Assembly: GCA_032622095.1 (NCBI GenBank)
Contig: CP136067.1
Span: 197,248,052 to 197,312,051, forward strand
Direction of reading: 5' to 3'
DNA length: 64,000 nucleotides
Source: Siphonodentalium dalli
Lineage: Eukaryota; Mollusca; Scaphopoda; Gadilida; Siphonodentaliidae
Below the pieces are notes generated by a model that searched no databases, was not told the DNA's origin, and saw nothing but the letters and a program-made list of their open reading frames with translations. The position numbers and the translations under genes were made by a program. Below are positions 13,054-24,859 of this stretch, piece after piece (the first letter of the stretch is position 1; each line of letters opens with the position of its first letter).

Positions 13054-14173
13054 CAGTGTTCACGCTGTCGGTAGCCAAATTTGCCAATGGCTAATCTTTT
13101 TCGAATTTGGCTAATAAAAATTTCATTTGGCTAAACTTTTGGCTAATTTTTTTTGACCCAAAATGGAGACGGAAATCATGGAGTCAATAGATCGACATTC
13201 AAGACGAAGTTAGGTGACGAAAGTACCGGTATTTCGTTATTTTCGTACTTATGAAATATCGTTCCGTGTGGCGGCTGTACAAAGGGAACATTATACAACT
13301 GATTGACATCTGATCAGTATTTTTGTTTATATATATGCTTTGAAGAGAGTTATCAGTGAGCACAATTAATAGGTGAATACCTAGTGGTGACGCTGTTGTT
13401 TTAAAGAGTGATTTTTTGTTTATACGCCGTCGATGACACCGACTATGTAAACAATACGAAACATGTATGCTTTGAAGAGAGTTGTCATCAGTGAGCACAA
13501 TGAATAGGTGATTAACTAGTGATACCGCTGCTGTTTTAAGGTGTTTTTGTAACGTCCAATAAATAGGCGGATCGGAATAGTATCCATCATTCACAATTTC
13601 CATCATCATCTAATCATCAAAACATATAAGCTGTATACTGGTTATGTAATTAATTAAGCCGTCTGCTTTGTTCGTGATAGAAGAGCAGTTCTTAACTCAG
13701 TGGTTACGCAATGTGTGTCATTAAATGTATCCCTGACTTAACTTCATAAAAGATTTGAATACAATAGATATTCACCAGTTAACCTAACACCTTACTATAA
13801 TAAGCCATTGTTAGCGGCCGTGGTCCGTGCGCATGGTCCGACGTGAAATCCCGTCGTATTTTATATTAATGTTTTATAAATTGATCTGCCTGTGTGTTAT
13901 GTGATATGTGATGATATGTTCGTATAATATTGATTTTAAAGTTGTTTTTGTGTTGTTTTAATTATGTTTTCATTCTGAGTATAACAAATCAAGTTTAAAA
14001 CAAATATTTTAGTCATTAATTGTGAACCGACCAGAAAACGATGATTTAATTTGGCCAAATTGTTTTTAATTTGGCCAAAAAACATTTGGCTAAAGTTTTT
14101 TTCATTTGGCTAATAAAATTTTCATTTGGCTAAACTTTTGGCTAAAGTTTTTTTCGGTCCAGCGTGAACACTG
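13054..14173. mobile_element. hAT-like non-autonomous DNA transposon
   Basis: The element starts cagtgttcacgctg and ends cagcgtgaacactg, a perfect 14-bp terminal inverted repeat. It is flanked by 8-bp duplications cattatat (13046-13053) and cattctat (14174-14181), with one mismatch. Subterminal arrays of 'atttggctaa' words lie just inside both ends. An 8-bp TSD with CAG...CTG termini fits hAT. No transposase is recognised in its 1.1 kb. Related copies are at 33697-34242, about 57210-57408, about 58660-58773 and 62764-63810. Confidence 0.78.
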
Positions 14174-14629
14174 CATTCTATGTACCGGTATATATACGTA
14201 TGTATATGTATGGGTAATGCATTTAACATTTTAATATATCGCAAAATTCTGGGTCTTATGTAACGTTATGTTGATGGACTATAACTATATATAGACCTGT
14301 TAAATTATTGCAACCACATTGACCACCCCATAGTGGTCACGTGACCCTGATGGCCATCTTGGTTCAGCGTCTACATGGTATAATGCCTGAATAGATATAA
14401 CCGAATTTTGGGGTATTTTTGAATTTATTAGTTATGTTTGTAATAAACATACAATGCTGGTTAGGTTGCTGTATTTGAGTATAATTTGTATATTATTCGT
14501 TGAGATATGATAGCTAGATAGGGCCTACACACATGTAACCCTATTAGAGCATATCACGTGAACATTACATTACAAGTTGCCTTATATAGTAGTTCGAGTT
14601 ATATGGGAATATGTACAGAGACTGACTTG
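14174..14629. other. No recognised gene
   Basis: Only unique AT-rich sequence was seen. Paralogy with the copy B intron begins at about 14630. Confidence 0.35.
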
Positions 14630-15107
14630 TATCTACACTATCTCACACAGTTCCTGGTGTTATATAGTCATGAACATATAATCATTCAATGTATGTAATC
14701 ACCACTGAGACGCATATACGTCACATTAACTAGACGGCCATATTTACGGTCGTTCACTGTACCCGACCTGCTGTCAGCATGTACCCGAATTAGAATAAAG
14801 TCGCGATAGGCAGTGTACGGGTAAATCGACTACTGTCGTGATTGGCACTGAAAGAGTTAAACCACAAACCGTTAAACCAAAACATACTCGCATTAACATC
14901 CACTTATCCAAGCTAAATGTAGGCCATAAGTTCCCATAACAGTTCAAGCAATACATGTAAGCTAGCTACACTCGTTAAGCAGCCATGGCCACTTTACAGG
15001 TTCGTATTTGTTCCTTGCGCCTAAATGTTAATCACTTTATGATATCTGTTTTTTATATAACTTTGTCATTTGTATCCACTGCATGCCTTTATACGACCTG
15101 TCACTAA

Positions 15108-15305
15108 CTCTCGGCCATATTGGATCCACCAGGTCCGGTTCCGTAGTTTTAGTTCTAGAGGTCAAAGTTCTGGAGTAGCATTCCATATATGGAAATGCAA
15201 CTCCAGAACTTTGACATGTAGCACTAAAATCACGGAACCGCAGCAGAATGAATCTCTGAAACCACGGATCGGAGCCGGATGAATCCAATACGGCCGCGAC
15301 TCAGT
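15108..15305. mobile_element. Foldback element centred on ccatatatgg
   Basis: The two halves, about 15108-15187 and 15188-15305, are imperfect reverse complements. Matches include cggccatattggatcc against the tgaatccaatacggcc arm, and ccagaactttga words near the centre (15183-15192). It is absent from the paralogous position near 50300 in unit B, so it inserted into unit A only. No TSD was resolved. Confidence 0.65.
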
Positions 15306-15380
15306 GATCTCGCTTATTGACAAACATCAATTTATCTTCTATTCTGTTCATGCATCCACACAAAAAATCAGGGTTTTTTA

Positions 15381-17270
15381 GATGCGCCTGACTTCTGTAT
15401 AATATATTGAGATGCGCCTGACTTCTGTATAATATATTGAGATGCGCCTGACTTCTGTATAATATATTGAGATGCCCCTGACTTCTGTATAATATATTGA
15501 GATGCCCCTGACTTCTGTATAATATATTGAGATGCGTCTGACTTCTGTATAATATATTGAGATGCCCCTGACTTCTGTATAATATATTGAGATGCGCCTG
15601 ACTTCTGTATAATATATTGAGATGCGCCTGACTACTGTATAATATATTGAGATGCGCCTGACTTCTGTATAATATATTGAGATGCGCCTGACTTCTGTAT
15701 AATATATTGAGATGCGCCTGACTTCTGTATAATATATTGAGATGCGCCTGACTTCTGTATAATATATTGAGATGCGCCTGACTTCTGTATAATATATTGA
15801 GATGCCCCTGACTTCTGTATAATATATTGAGATGCGCCTGACTTCTGTATAATATATTGAGATGCGCCTGACTTCTGTATAATATATTGAGATGCGACTG
15901 ACTTCTGTATAATATATTGAGATGCGCCTGACTTCTGTATAATATATTGAGATGCGCCTGACTTCTGTATAATATATTGAGATGCGTCTGACTTCTGTAT
16001 AATATATTGAGATGCCCCTAACTTCTGTATAATATATTGAGATGCGCCTGACTTCTGTATAATATATTGAGATGCGCCTGACTTCTGTATAATATATTGA
16101 GATGCCCCTGACTTCTGTATAATATATTGAGATGCGCCTGACTTCTGTATAATATATTGAGATGCGCCTGACTTCTGTATAATATATTGAGATGCGCCTG
16201 ACTTCTGTATAATATATTGAGATGCGCCTGACTTCTATATAATATATTGAGATGCGCCTGACTTCTGTATAATATATTGAGATGCGCCTGACTTCTGTAT
16301 AATATATTGAGATGCGCCTGACTTCTGTATAATATATTGAGATACGCCTGACTTCTGTATAATATATTGAGATGCGCCTGACTTCTGTATAATATATTGA
16401 GATGCCCCTGACTTCTGTATAATATATTGAGATGCGCCTGACTTCTGTATAATATATTGAGATGCGCCTGACTTCTGTATAATATATTGAGATGCGCCTG
16501 ACTTCTGTATAATATATTGAGATGCGCCTGACTTCTGTATAATATATTGAGATGCGCCTGACTTCTGTATAATATATTGAGATGCGTCTGACTTCTGTAT
16601 AATATATTGAGATGCCCCTAACTTCTGTATAATATATTGAGATGCACCTGACTTCTGTATAATATACTGAGATGCGCCTGACTTCTGTATAATATATTGA
16701 GATGCGCCTGACTTCTGTATAATATATTGAGATGCGCCTGACTTCTGTATAATATATTGAGATGCGCCTGACTTCTGTATAATATATTGAGCTGCGCCTG
16801 ACTTCTGTTTAATATATTGAGATGAGCCTGACTTCTGTATAATATATTGAGATGCGCCTGACTTCTGTATAATATATTGAGATGCGCCTGACTTCTGTAT
16901 AATATATTGAGATGCGCCTGACTTCTGTATAATATATTGAGATGCGCCTGACTTCTGTATAATATATTGAGATGCGCCTGACTTCTGTATAATATATTGA
17001 GATGCGCCTGACTTCTGTATAATATATTGAGCTGCGCCTGACTTCTGTTTAATATATTGAGATGCGCCTGACTTCTGTATAATATATTGAGATGCGCCTG
17101 ACTTCTGTATAATATATTGAGATGCGCCTGACTTCTGTATAATATATTGAGATGCCCCTGACTTCTGTATAATATATTGAGATGCGCCTGACTTCTGTAT
17201 AATATATTGAGATGCGCCTGACTTCTGTATAATATATTGAGATGCGCCTGACTTCCGTATAATATATTGA
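15381..17270. repeat. 30-bp minisatellite, 63 units
   Basis: The unit is gatgcgcctgacttctgtat followed by aatatattga, in near-perfect tandem. Variant units (gatgcccctg, gatgcgtctg, gatgccccta, gctgcgcctg) recur at fixed spacing, for example a gcgtctg/gccccta pair at about 15985 and again 600 bp later, which shows higher-order copying. The paralogous site in unit B (50388-50414) has a single unit. On the minus strand each unit encodes ten residues (LNILYRSQAH) in one open frame continuous with copy A exon 1. That frame ends at a TAG made by the gatgccccta variant at about 16618. Confidence 0.97.
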
Positions 17271-17276
17271 ACTTAC

Positions 17277-17580
17277 GTATTATTGTGCGGCATTCTGATA
17301 TGACATCATATCTTTCCAGAATCTTCAGGTTATCCCACAATAGTCCAACATTCGCTCCCGGTCGTGTCTCCCATTCTTCAAGCATTGCTAATGTATGTAG
17401 AGGACTCCTTTCAAAGAGTCGAATTTCTTTTATATATTTTTGTATACAAAATCCAATGATTTCACTCATTCCTCGAAAATCAAGAAATAAACTAAGTTTT
17501 ATCCTGGCCGATAACCTTAAAGCTGATAAGGGCACCTGACCATACCCAGGCTCCAGAATATATTGTTCATCCACTTCCAT
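17277..17580 (-). CDS. MyD88 copy A, exon 1 (death domain), possibly orphan
   Basis: A 101-codon first exon encodes the MyD88 death domain. It starts MEVDEQYILEPGYGQVPLS and includes the diagnostic RPGANVGLLWDNLKILERYD near its end, matching the family's GRPGASVG region. The donor GTAAGT (17276-17271) is intact and in phase 1, exactly as in copy B. Compared with B it lacks 14 residues between LSLFLD and FRGMSE (helix 1-2 region) and gains four (KYIK) after FCIQ. Both changes are in frame. The frame is also open upstream to an ATG at 17682, so a longer N-terminus is possible. No exons 2-7 were found in 1-17.2 kb, so this may be an orphan exon or a gene with a very large first intron. The expected role is IRAK-type death-domain assembly, if it is expressed. 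Confidence 0.8.
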
Positions 17581-17714
17581 GTTCAATTTTTTACAAACAT
17601 ATATGACACTTTCACCAGTTGTTAGTATGAAATAGCATGAAACTATTAACGCTTGACTGTCCTTCGATAATGTCAAGAACATCCTGGTCCATTCGCGAAT
17701 GGGCTATCCTCAAT

Positions 17715-17722
17715 TTGCGCAA
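17715..17722. promoter_or_regulatory. C/EBP-type palindrome upstream of copy A
   Basis: TTGCGCAA lies 135 bp upstream of the copy A ATG and is conserved at the same distance in copy B (50890-50897). It is an exact match to the C/EBP core palindrome, but binding is unproven. Confidence 0.35.
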
Positions 17723-17811
17723 ACTAGTTAAAAAATAAAATTCTATATTAAGAGCATTTATTTAAAACAGTCATTGAATGAATTGATTTGAATGTATTTT
17801 TCATTTCGCAA

Positions 17812-17823
17812 GGGGATTCCCCC
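17812..17823. promoter_or_regulatory. kB-type palindrome upstream of copy A
   Basis: GGGGATTCCCCC fits the Rel/NF-kB consensus GGGRNWYYCC. It sits 232 bp upstream of the copy A ATG, and copy B has GGGATTCCCCC at the same place. MyD88 signals to NF-kB, so a feedback site is plausible. The match is seen directly; the function is inferred. Confidence 0.45.
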
Positions 17824-18111
17824 AGAAAAAAACCTACTCAGATTGCAAAGTTAACATATCATTCTAATTCATTCAAGGGGTATGTCGGGTGGAAATGAAT
17901 CAAGCTGTCCGTATGGGATACAATATCAAGTTGATATCGGGTTAAGTTATGGCTGGTATGTGAGTATGTCAGAGCGGGGGATTCGCTAAGTTAAAATTGT
18001 CCACGAATTTGGGGCGAACTGCAGTTTATCAAGAAAACACAAATGGCACCGTTTGTTACTTGAAGAAGCACGCATGGCCTATAATACATGACATCAGTGA
18101 CATGTATGCCA

Positions 18112-18306
18112 GATATAACTATACACTAACTTAGGCATAGATATAACTATACACTAACTTAGGCATAGATATAACTATACACTAACTTAGGCATACATAT
18201 AACTATACACTAACTTAGGCATACATATAACTATACACTAACTTAGGCATAGATATAACTATACACTAACTTAGGCATAGATATAACTATACACTAACTT
18301 CGGCAT
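18112..18306. repeat. 28-bp minisatellite, about 7 units
   Basis: The unit gatataactatacactaact plus taggcata is in tandem. The unit B counterpart (about 51866-51895) is a single diverged copy, so expansion happened in unit A only. Confidence 0.93.
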
Positions 18307-18723
18307 AGAGAATTGGATTGAAATATATATCTTAATTCCTCCATATAATGAAGAGCATATATTTATACACATTACAAATAAATGGAGAACATATAAACGC
18401 ACCAGGAATTTGGCTATTTAATACACAGGGTTATATAATTTGACTGACGAAGAGATAAACATGAACACAAAATTTAGTGTATAATCACGCATATACCATA
18501 CGGTTGTATGCCGATACTTGGGGCGAACTGCAGTTTAGCAAGGAAAAACAAAGGGCACTGTTTGTTATTTGAAGAAGCAAGACCTAGAATACATGTATGC
18601 CATATATAACCATACACACTAACATAGGCATAGATAGAGAATTGGATTGAAATGCAATGATAACGACCATAATCTATCAGTTTTCTTACTTGCGAGCTGA
18701 ATCTTATCGACCACGCGTGTCTG

Positions 18724-18874
18724 CAAGCCTTGAAATAGTGTGTCTGTCATTTGCAGAATGAGGTTTCCAGAGGGTGAATTTGGTGATGCTAGCCCGCTAT
18801 GCGGGGTAGCACCACTAAATTCACCCTCTGGAGACCTCATTCTGCAAATGACAGACAAACTATTTCAAGGCTTG
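18724..18874. mobile_element. Hairpin MITE ('CAAGCC' family), 8-bp TSD
   Basis: This 151-bp near-perfect palindrome begins CAAGCCTTGAAATAG and ends with the inverse. It is flanked by cgtgtctg at 18716-18723 and 18875-18882. The unit B position (about 51955) has the empty site. The inner arms carry gcagaatgagg and gggtgaattt words shared with copies at 29263, 31500, 38052 and 61130. The 8-bp TSD is compatible with hAT. Confidence 0.85.
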
Positions 18875-19700
18875 CGTGTCTGCTAAATTTCCTGGTAGCC
18901 CCATTTTCCCGGAATTGAGATCTATATAGGATTTTATTGTATCGCTTACAATCATGATATACCAAAAGTAATTAATTCAATGTTTATCGCGAAATCTGCT
19001 CACAAAGGCCACATAAATGCAATGAAATAGATTTATTCTGGATACGGGACCTTCGTCTGCCTTGAAATACATATCTTGACAAAGAAATATATTAATTAGG
19101 CCTAATTTTATATATTAATTAGGCGCACCTGATTTTATATATTAATTAGGCGCACCTGCATGATTTTGTTTTTAATTTTATCAAGTTCCCCGTCAGAAAA
19201 TAATGAAGATTCAAATCGTTCCAAAAGTTTTTTGTTGTTTTAATAGTGTTATTCAATAGTATATACCTTTTTCAAATATTCTCTGATATATATGAACATA
19301 CATGTATACATGATTAAATGTCATTTGTAGATATAGAGAAACAGAGTATATTGCGAGTAATTTTTAGATAATCAGTTTATTTGAGAAATGTGGACATATA
19401 TAATCACTTTATTTTTGAACTGTCGTGGGAAAGTTATTAAATGCATATTATGAGGCTTATGAGCATGTTTGAGTAATAGGTTCGCTGATAATTAAATATT
19501 GCTTCGTTTTCAATTCTAAGAATTGCATCCAGAGCTTTCCATCGTTCCCCATATTTTTGACTTCTATCATTCAAGGAATATGTGTTTAGAGTTTCAATTA
19601 TTTTATAATATTTCAAAAATTCAGTAAGTCCAAATAAGCTACCAACTCAACTGTAAAGGACTTAAACATTCCAAAGGTTTGAACTGGTCGAATATGATTC

Positions 19701-19985
19701 GTATTCCAGAGTAGAGCTCCGTGACATGATTTATACATAATTATGATCCGTATTCCAGAGTAGAGCTTCGTGACATGATTTATACATAATTATGATCCGT
19801 ATTCCAGAGTAGAGCTTCGTGACATGATTTATACATAATTATGATCCGTATTCCAGAGTAGAGCTTCGTGACATGATTTATACATAATTATGATCCGTAT
19901 TCCAGAGTAGAGCTTCGTGACATGATTTATACATAATTATGATCCGTATTCCAGAGTAGAGCTTCGTGACATAATTTATACATAA
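19701..19985. repeat. 49-bp minisatellite, 6 units
   Basis: gtattccagagtagagct recurs at 19701, 19750, 19799, 19848, 19897 and 19946. Unit B has one copy near 52985. This is a unit A-specific expansion. Confidence 0.93.
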
Positions 19986-20439
19986 TTACGGGCGTGAAGA
20001 AATAATCGTCGCACTTATGTCGAAAATGTCAAGATAAACATTATACTGTCAACACAAATATAACAGTTTTATTCCCACCCCGGTTATATTAGGGGTCCTG
20101 CTAATTCGTTGTGCATGACGCTATATGTCTGAACGATGCCGGCATGTGTATTTGAAGGGTTTTGTCAGTTACAATTCATTCTGGCTTGATCGAGGCAATT
20201 TTCAAATGAATATGGACAGTTCAGTTTCTCAGAAAAATGCAGAATGAATTGTAACCTACAAAAGTCTCAAATAAATTAATGTGACACTTCATGACATGAT
20301 TTATACATAATAAATGGGCGTGAAGAAATCACCATCGGGCGTCAAGAAATCATCATCGGGCGTGAAGAAATTATCGCAATTATGTCGAAAATGTCAAGAT
20401 AATCCTTAGCGTTGAAGATATATAAATCCGACCAGACGC

Positions 20440-20880
20440 TCATAAATTACTATTTCTTTGGCTTCGGTGGTAAAACATATTTGATTCGAGTCGAGGAAGC
20501 CACCCATCAAAGCTCAGAGTGATAAGATATCGATTTATGGAGTTTGTTATTTCTCGAGATGTGTAATACTATGTGGCCCAGAAACACGTGGTCAAATGGA
20601 GGGTATCGGACGAAATTGTGGGTGAAGATGGATAACTCTAAAATCAAGTGGTAATACAGTAACATTTCGTGATATCTTATTGATAATACGGCCATATTTT
20701 TTTGAGCAAAATGTTGATAAATAACAAGTCTTGGGAAATTTGATACCATAGTTGACAGTGGTTAGAATTATTTTGTTGCAATAAATCGATTCTGATAACT
20801 AACATGTATTTTGAAGAAATGTTGTTGTTGTATCTTGATGGTATGGGGACCGTCTGATCGTATTGAGTACATTTAACTCC
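20440..20880. repeat. Dispersed repeat, third copy of the gene 3'-flank sequence
   Basis: This stretch (gctcagagtga, agatatcgattt, gaagatggataactctaaa, caaaatgttgataaataaca) is homologous to 33020-33430 and 62060-62480, which lie upstream of exon 7 in gene B and copy C. It is missing from the paralogous unit B site at about 54610, so it is an extra inserted copy. No coding potential is recognised. Confidence 0.7.
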
Positions 20881-21317
20881 ATTTGTAAAGGAGCCTATAT
20901 GTACGCACACAAACTTCAAGGTCATTGTAAAACTAAATTCAATCACATGAAAACACCATGCATTAAAAATACCCTTACCCGGAAGTTTGACTCACGGTTA
21001 AATATTATACCTTTTATTCTTGGAAAATCACTGTGCCATCTGAACCGCGACCTGTGTTTATTCAATCAAGGGGGTTCTTTTCTTCAGCCTATGTTATATA
21101 TAATAGAGAAGAATTTTACTGCATGGGCATATGTATATACTGCAGCTGAATGAGTCATTGTCACAACATGCGTATTGGGTACACGGCCTGCTTTGGAAAT
21201 CGGTGTTTTGGGTATATCCATGCAGCTGATTGACCTTTGTGGGTTTATGTTATGGAAATTATCACCTTTATTACACTCCAGTGTGTTGTAGCCTACAGTT
21301 TCTTGGTAAGCTATGGG

Positions 21318-21650
21318 CGCATGGGGGTTTTTATTTATAGAATTGGGATTTTTCGGACGGATTAAAAGTCGAACTGCGACCCAGAGGCCGAGTCCGGTAA
21401 AAGGTGTAGTTGGACATTTCAATTTCTCTTATTGTCGTTTACATTAAATATTTCATGCAGCGGGCGTCTCCCGAGACATGCTTGATTGACCCATGGTTTG
21501 TTATTCGCATGCCAATAAGTGCGGGCCGATTAATTCTAACGGGAATTCGCGCGTTAACCATTAGCGCGTTACGCGTTATGTGTTTATATTGTCCTTCTTT
21601 GTTGCATTGTTATTTGAACATCTTTTGTTTATTTTCACGTGACATAAATC
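21318..21650. repeat. Dispersed repeat family, copy 2
   Basis: It matches 8525-8640 (gaggccgagtcc, gtaaaaggtgtagttgg). Unit B has other parts of the same family near 55535-55650. Confidence 0.5.
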
Positions 21651-22679
21651 GGAATGCCATCTACTATTATACTGCACGGGGATTTGACGATTGTAAAAGA
21701 AATCTGAAATTGGTTTATATACGTAACTGTGATTTCGATTGAATTTTTATATTTTATTAGATTAAATGGTATTTGATCGGTATTCCACTGTATAACAGAA
21801 ATGTTTATATACAAAACAGTGTATAAGAAATTCAATTCGAACATGAATCCTACGAGGTGTTTATTTATATCGGTGTTTAATATGTTATTTAATATCGTTG
21901 TTCAGTTGTATCCATAAAACTGACAAAGTCATGGGAATTATTCAGAATTATTTTACTTAAAAATAATCAAAATTTTAACTAATTTACCCCAACAAAAATC
22001 AAATATTTAAACATAATAGACCCTCACATAACATAAACATCCTCAGATACATTCTAATTCCATGATATATGATAATACTCTGAATTGGTTAACAAAACGG
22101 AACCAAAACGGGCTATTCTGACTTGACAGGTATTTTCAGACAGAAAATCAGTTTTAGGGGGAGGGTTAAGTTTTTGAAAATATCTCGGTTTGTTGGGTAT
22201 CAGTGGTTATGATTTTGATATCAATGAATCAGGTATATAATGCTGAAAATTTTGATGCACCACAGAGGGCTTTATACCAATTTTTTTTTTTTTTTTCAGA
22301 AAATCTTCTGGAAAACTTGTTTTGAAAAAAACCCTGCAATTTATGCATTTTTTTTGGCATTTTCGTGAATTTTTCACAACAATGGTTGGATAATATCATT
22401 TATTGCACATCATTAATGTTAAGCAACCCATATATAATACATATATGATATTCAAGTATATTTTATTCGATATTTGTCTTGTTTTATTGGTTTTCCTGAT
22501 TATACTGAAATTTGCAGGTCAAAAACACTAAAAGGTAAAAAAAATATATTTTCCACCTGCTCCGCCCTGGATACCTCAGTGTTTTGGAACCCCCATGGGG
22601 CAAGGATAATTGGAGATAGCGTCAAAATTTCTACCATTTCGTGTGATACTAGTAGTATCATACTACCCTCATCTGGGGG
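21651..22679. other. No recognised gene
   Basis: AT-rich sequence with short open frames that lack motifs. A poly-T tract is present at about 22281-22300. Confidence 0.4.
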
Positions 22680-22743
22680 CCGGTATAATATGCGAGGCTC
22701 CCTATGGGGGACTCGCATTTATAAGAGAATGCATTGACACAGG
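22680..22743. mobile_element. Fragment of the 'CCAATGCATTCTC' palindromic MITE
   Basis: atgcgaggctccctatgggg is followed by actcgcatttataagagaat and gcattgacacaggg. This is one diverged palindromic terminus of the family seen intact at 27945-28352 and 43596-43824. Confidence 0.6.
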
Positions 22744-22764
22744 GTTTTCGCAAAATGTAGGAAG

Positions 22765-22990
22765 CTCCAATAATGGATTGATCTATTTGATTGGGGTTTA
22801 ACGTCGTTTTAGCAACGAAGCCATATCACGACGAGAAAACAAAACAGATTATCAAAATTGAGTGAAGCATCTGTGATTAGAAATGACAGTGAATTAGACT
22901 AAAACGAAACAAAATATATACAAATAAAAACACCCAAGATCAGAGCGTGAGTGCTCGATTGGGGCAAAAACCATTAAGAAACTGACCATT
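22765..22990. repeat. Mollusc-type 'ggggtttaacgtcg' dispersed repeat (SINE-like)
   Basis: The segment begins at gattggggtttaacgtcg and continues ttttagcaac. It has a close paralogue at 58786-58985 in unit B. The opening resembles a repeat widespread in mollusc genomes, which supports the organism assignment. The class (SINE or other) is not certain. Confidence 0.55.
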
Positions 22991-22998
22991 GTGCAAAC

Positions 22999-23631
22999 CA
23001 CCTAATGCGCATAAGATTGTCCACTTATAAACGGACAATCCGTACCTATAATGATCGTTAATTAATGGACAATCCGACCACGCGTGGCACGCGATGTTGG
23101 GATTGTCCACTAAATCACGACATATATAGATAATCCTGCATGTTAGCTTCATATTAAATCTGAAGGGTAATAACTCTATAAAGAATGTACCTTTACTAAA
23201 TAACGGCGATTTGTATGAGAAATTTGCAACACCACAACAGATCAACTCTTGTGAAATATAAGTCAAATTCTTCCTTTGGGTGGGTGGGCTTGGTGGAGGT
23301 TTGGGGTACGCTCTTTAAAAGCTCTTTAAAAAGCTTCTTCGAATATTTCCGTTATTTCGTCAAAAACTCTTCTTCAATTATCTCAGTTATTTCGTCAAAA
23401 ACACTTCTTCTCATACAAATCGCCGGTTATTTAGTAAACTAACATTCTTTATAGAGTTATTGCCCTTCATATTAAATATGAAGCTAACATGCAGGATTAG
23501 CTATACATGAGGTCATTTAGTGGACAATCCCCAGCTCGCGTGCCACGCGTGGCCGGATTGTCCATTAATTAACGAACATTTTAGGTACGGATTGTCCGTT
23601 TATAAATGGCAAACCTTTGAAGAATTGCCTG
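22999..23631. mobile_element. Foldback element with about 200-bp arms, 8-bp TSD
   Basis: Left arm about 23022-23222 and right arm about 23411-23610 are reverse complements: ggacaatccgtacc, cacgcgtggcacgcg, gcatgttagcttcatatt and ataacggcgatttgtatgag all recur inverted. The 188-bp spacer has its own short repeats (tatttcgtcaaaaac). gtgcaaac flanks it at 22991-22998 and 23632-23639. The unit B site near 58993 is empty. It encodes nothing recognisable. Confidence 0.85.
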
Positions 23632-23969
23632 GTGCAAACACATATAATACAGAATATCAAAACAGGTAGCAATACTACCTTGAAAACAACAAACAACAAA
23701 CCGACATGAAATGTTTTCATCAAATTTAAATAAAGTATTAAGACTTTCGTATATCATACTATTTGAAGTAGCTGACAATCTCGCCTCCTGGATGAGGAAT
23801 AAGATATTTATAATATCTGATGAATCTGGCGTGGGTCTTGATCAATTCATCAAGTTGACAATCAGGTGGTTGACCCAGTAGGTGATACCTCACAAAAAAA
23901 GCCATCATCCCTCCAAAAAATTGCATGCATGGACTGCATGCATTCTCCTTCAGTTTCACTCAAAATTGA

Positions 23970-24822
23970 CCATTTCTCTCGAAGTATCGTACCGAAGTAT
24001 ACCGAAATATCGTACCGAAGTATGCCGAAGTATCGTACCGAAGTATACCGAAGTACCGAAGTATCGTACCGAAGTATACCGAAGTATCGTACCGAAGTAT
24101 CGTACCGAAGTATCGTACCGAAGTATCGTACCGAAGTATCGTACCGAAGTATCGTACCGAAGTATTGTACCGAAGTATACCGAAGTATCGTACCGAAGTA
24201 TACCGAAGTATCGTACCGAAGTATACCGAAGTATCGTACCGAAGTATACCGAAGTATCGTACCGAAGTATACCAAAGTATCGTACCGAAGTATCGTACCG
24301 AAGTATCGTACCGAAGTATCGTATCGAAGTATACCGAAATATCGTACCGAAGTATACCGAAGTATCGTACCGAAGTATACCGAAGTATCGTACCGAAGTA
24401 TACCGAAGTATCGTACCGAAGTATACCGAAGTATCGTACCGAAGTATCGTACCGAAGTATACCGAAGTATCGTACCGAAGTATCGTATCGAAGTATACCG
24501 AAGTATACCGAAGTATCGTACCGAAGTATCGTACCGAAGTATCGTACCGAAGTATACCGAAGTATCGTACCGAAGTATACCGAAGTATCGTACCGAAGTA
24601 TCGTACCGAAGTATACCGAAGTATCGTACCGAAGTATACCGAAGTATCGTACCGAAGTATACCGAAGTATCGTACCGAAGTATACCGAAGTATCGTACCG
24701 AAGTATCGTACCGAAATATACCGACGTATCGTACCGAAGTATACCGAAGTATCGTACCGAAGTATCGTACCGAAGTATACCGAAGTATCGTACCGATGTA
24801 TACCGAAGTATCGTACCGAAAT
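23970..24822. repeat. 10/13-bp mixed minisatellite (accgaagtat / accgaagtatcgt)
   Basis: Two unit lengths alternate irregularly for 850 bp. Neither contains a stop codon in most frames, so long frames appear on both strands. These are compositional artefacts. Unit B has only a short degenerate version (about 59255-59275), so the expansion is specific to unit A. Confidence 0.96.
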
Positions 24823-24859
24823 CTCAAAGATCAACCTGTTTGTCTGAGTCGAAACTTTT

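Noticed and set aside
15381-17270. CRISPR array
   Set aside because: Units are contiguous with no unique spacers, in a eukaryotic setting. It is a minisatellite. The same applies to the 29905 and 49508 arrays.
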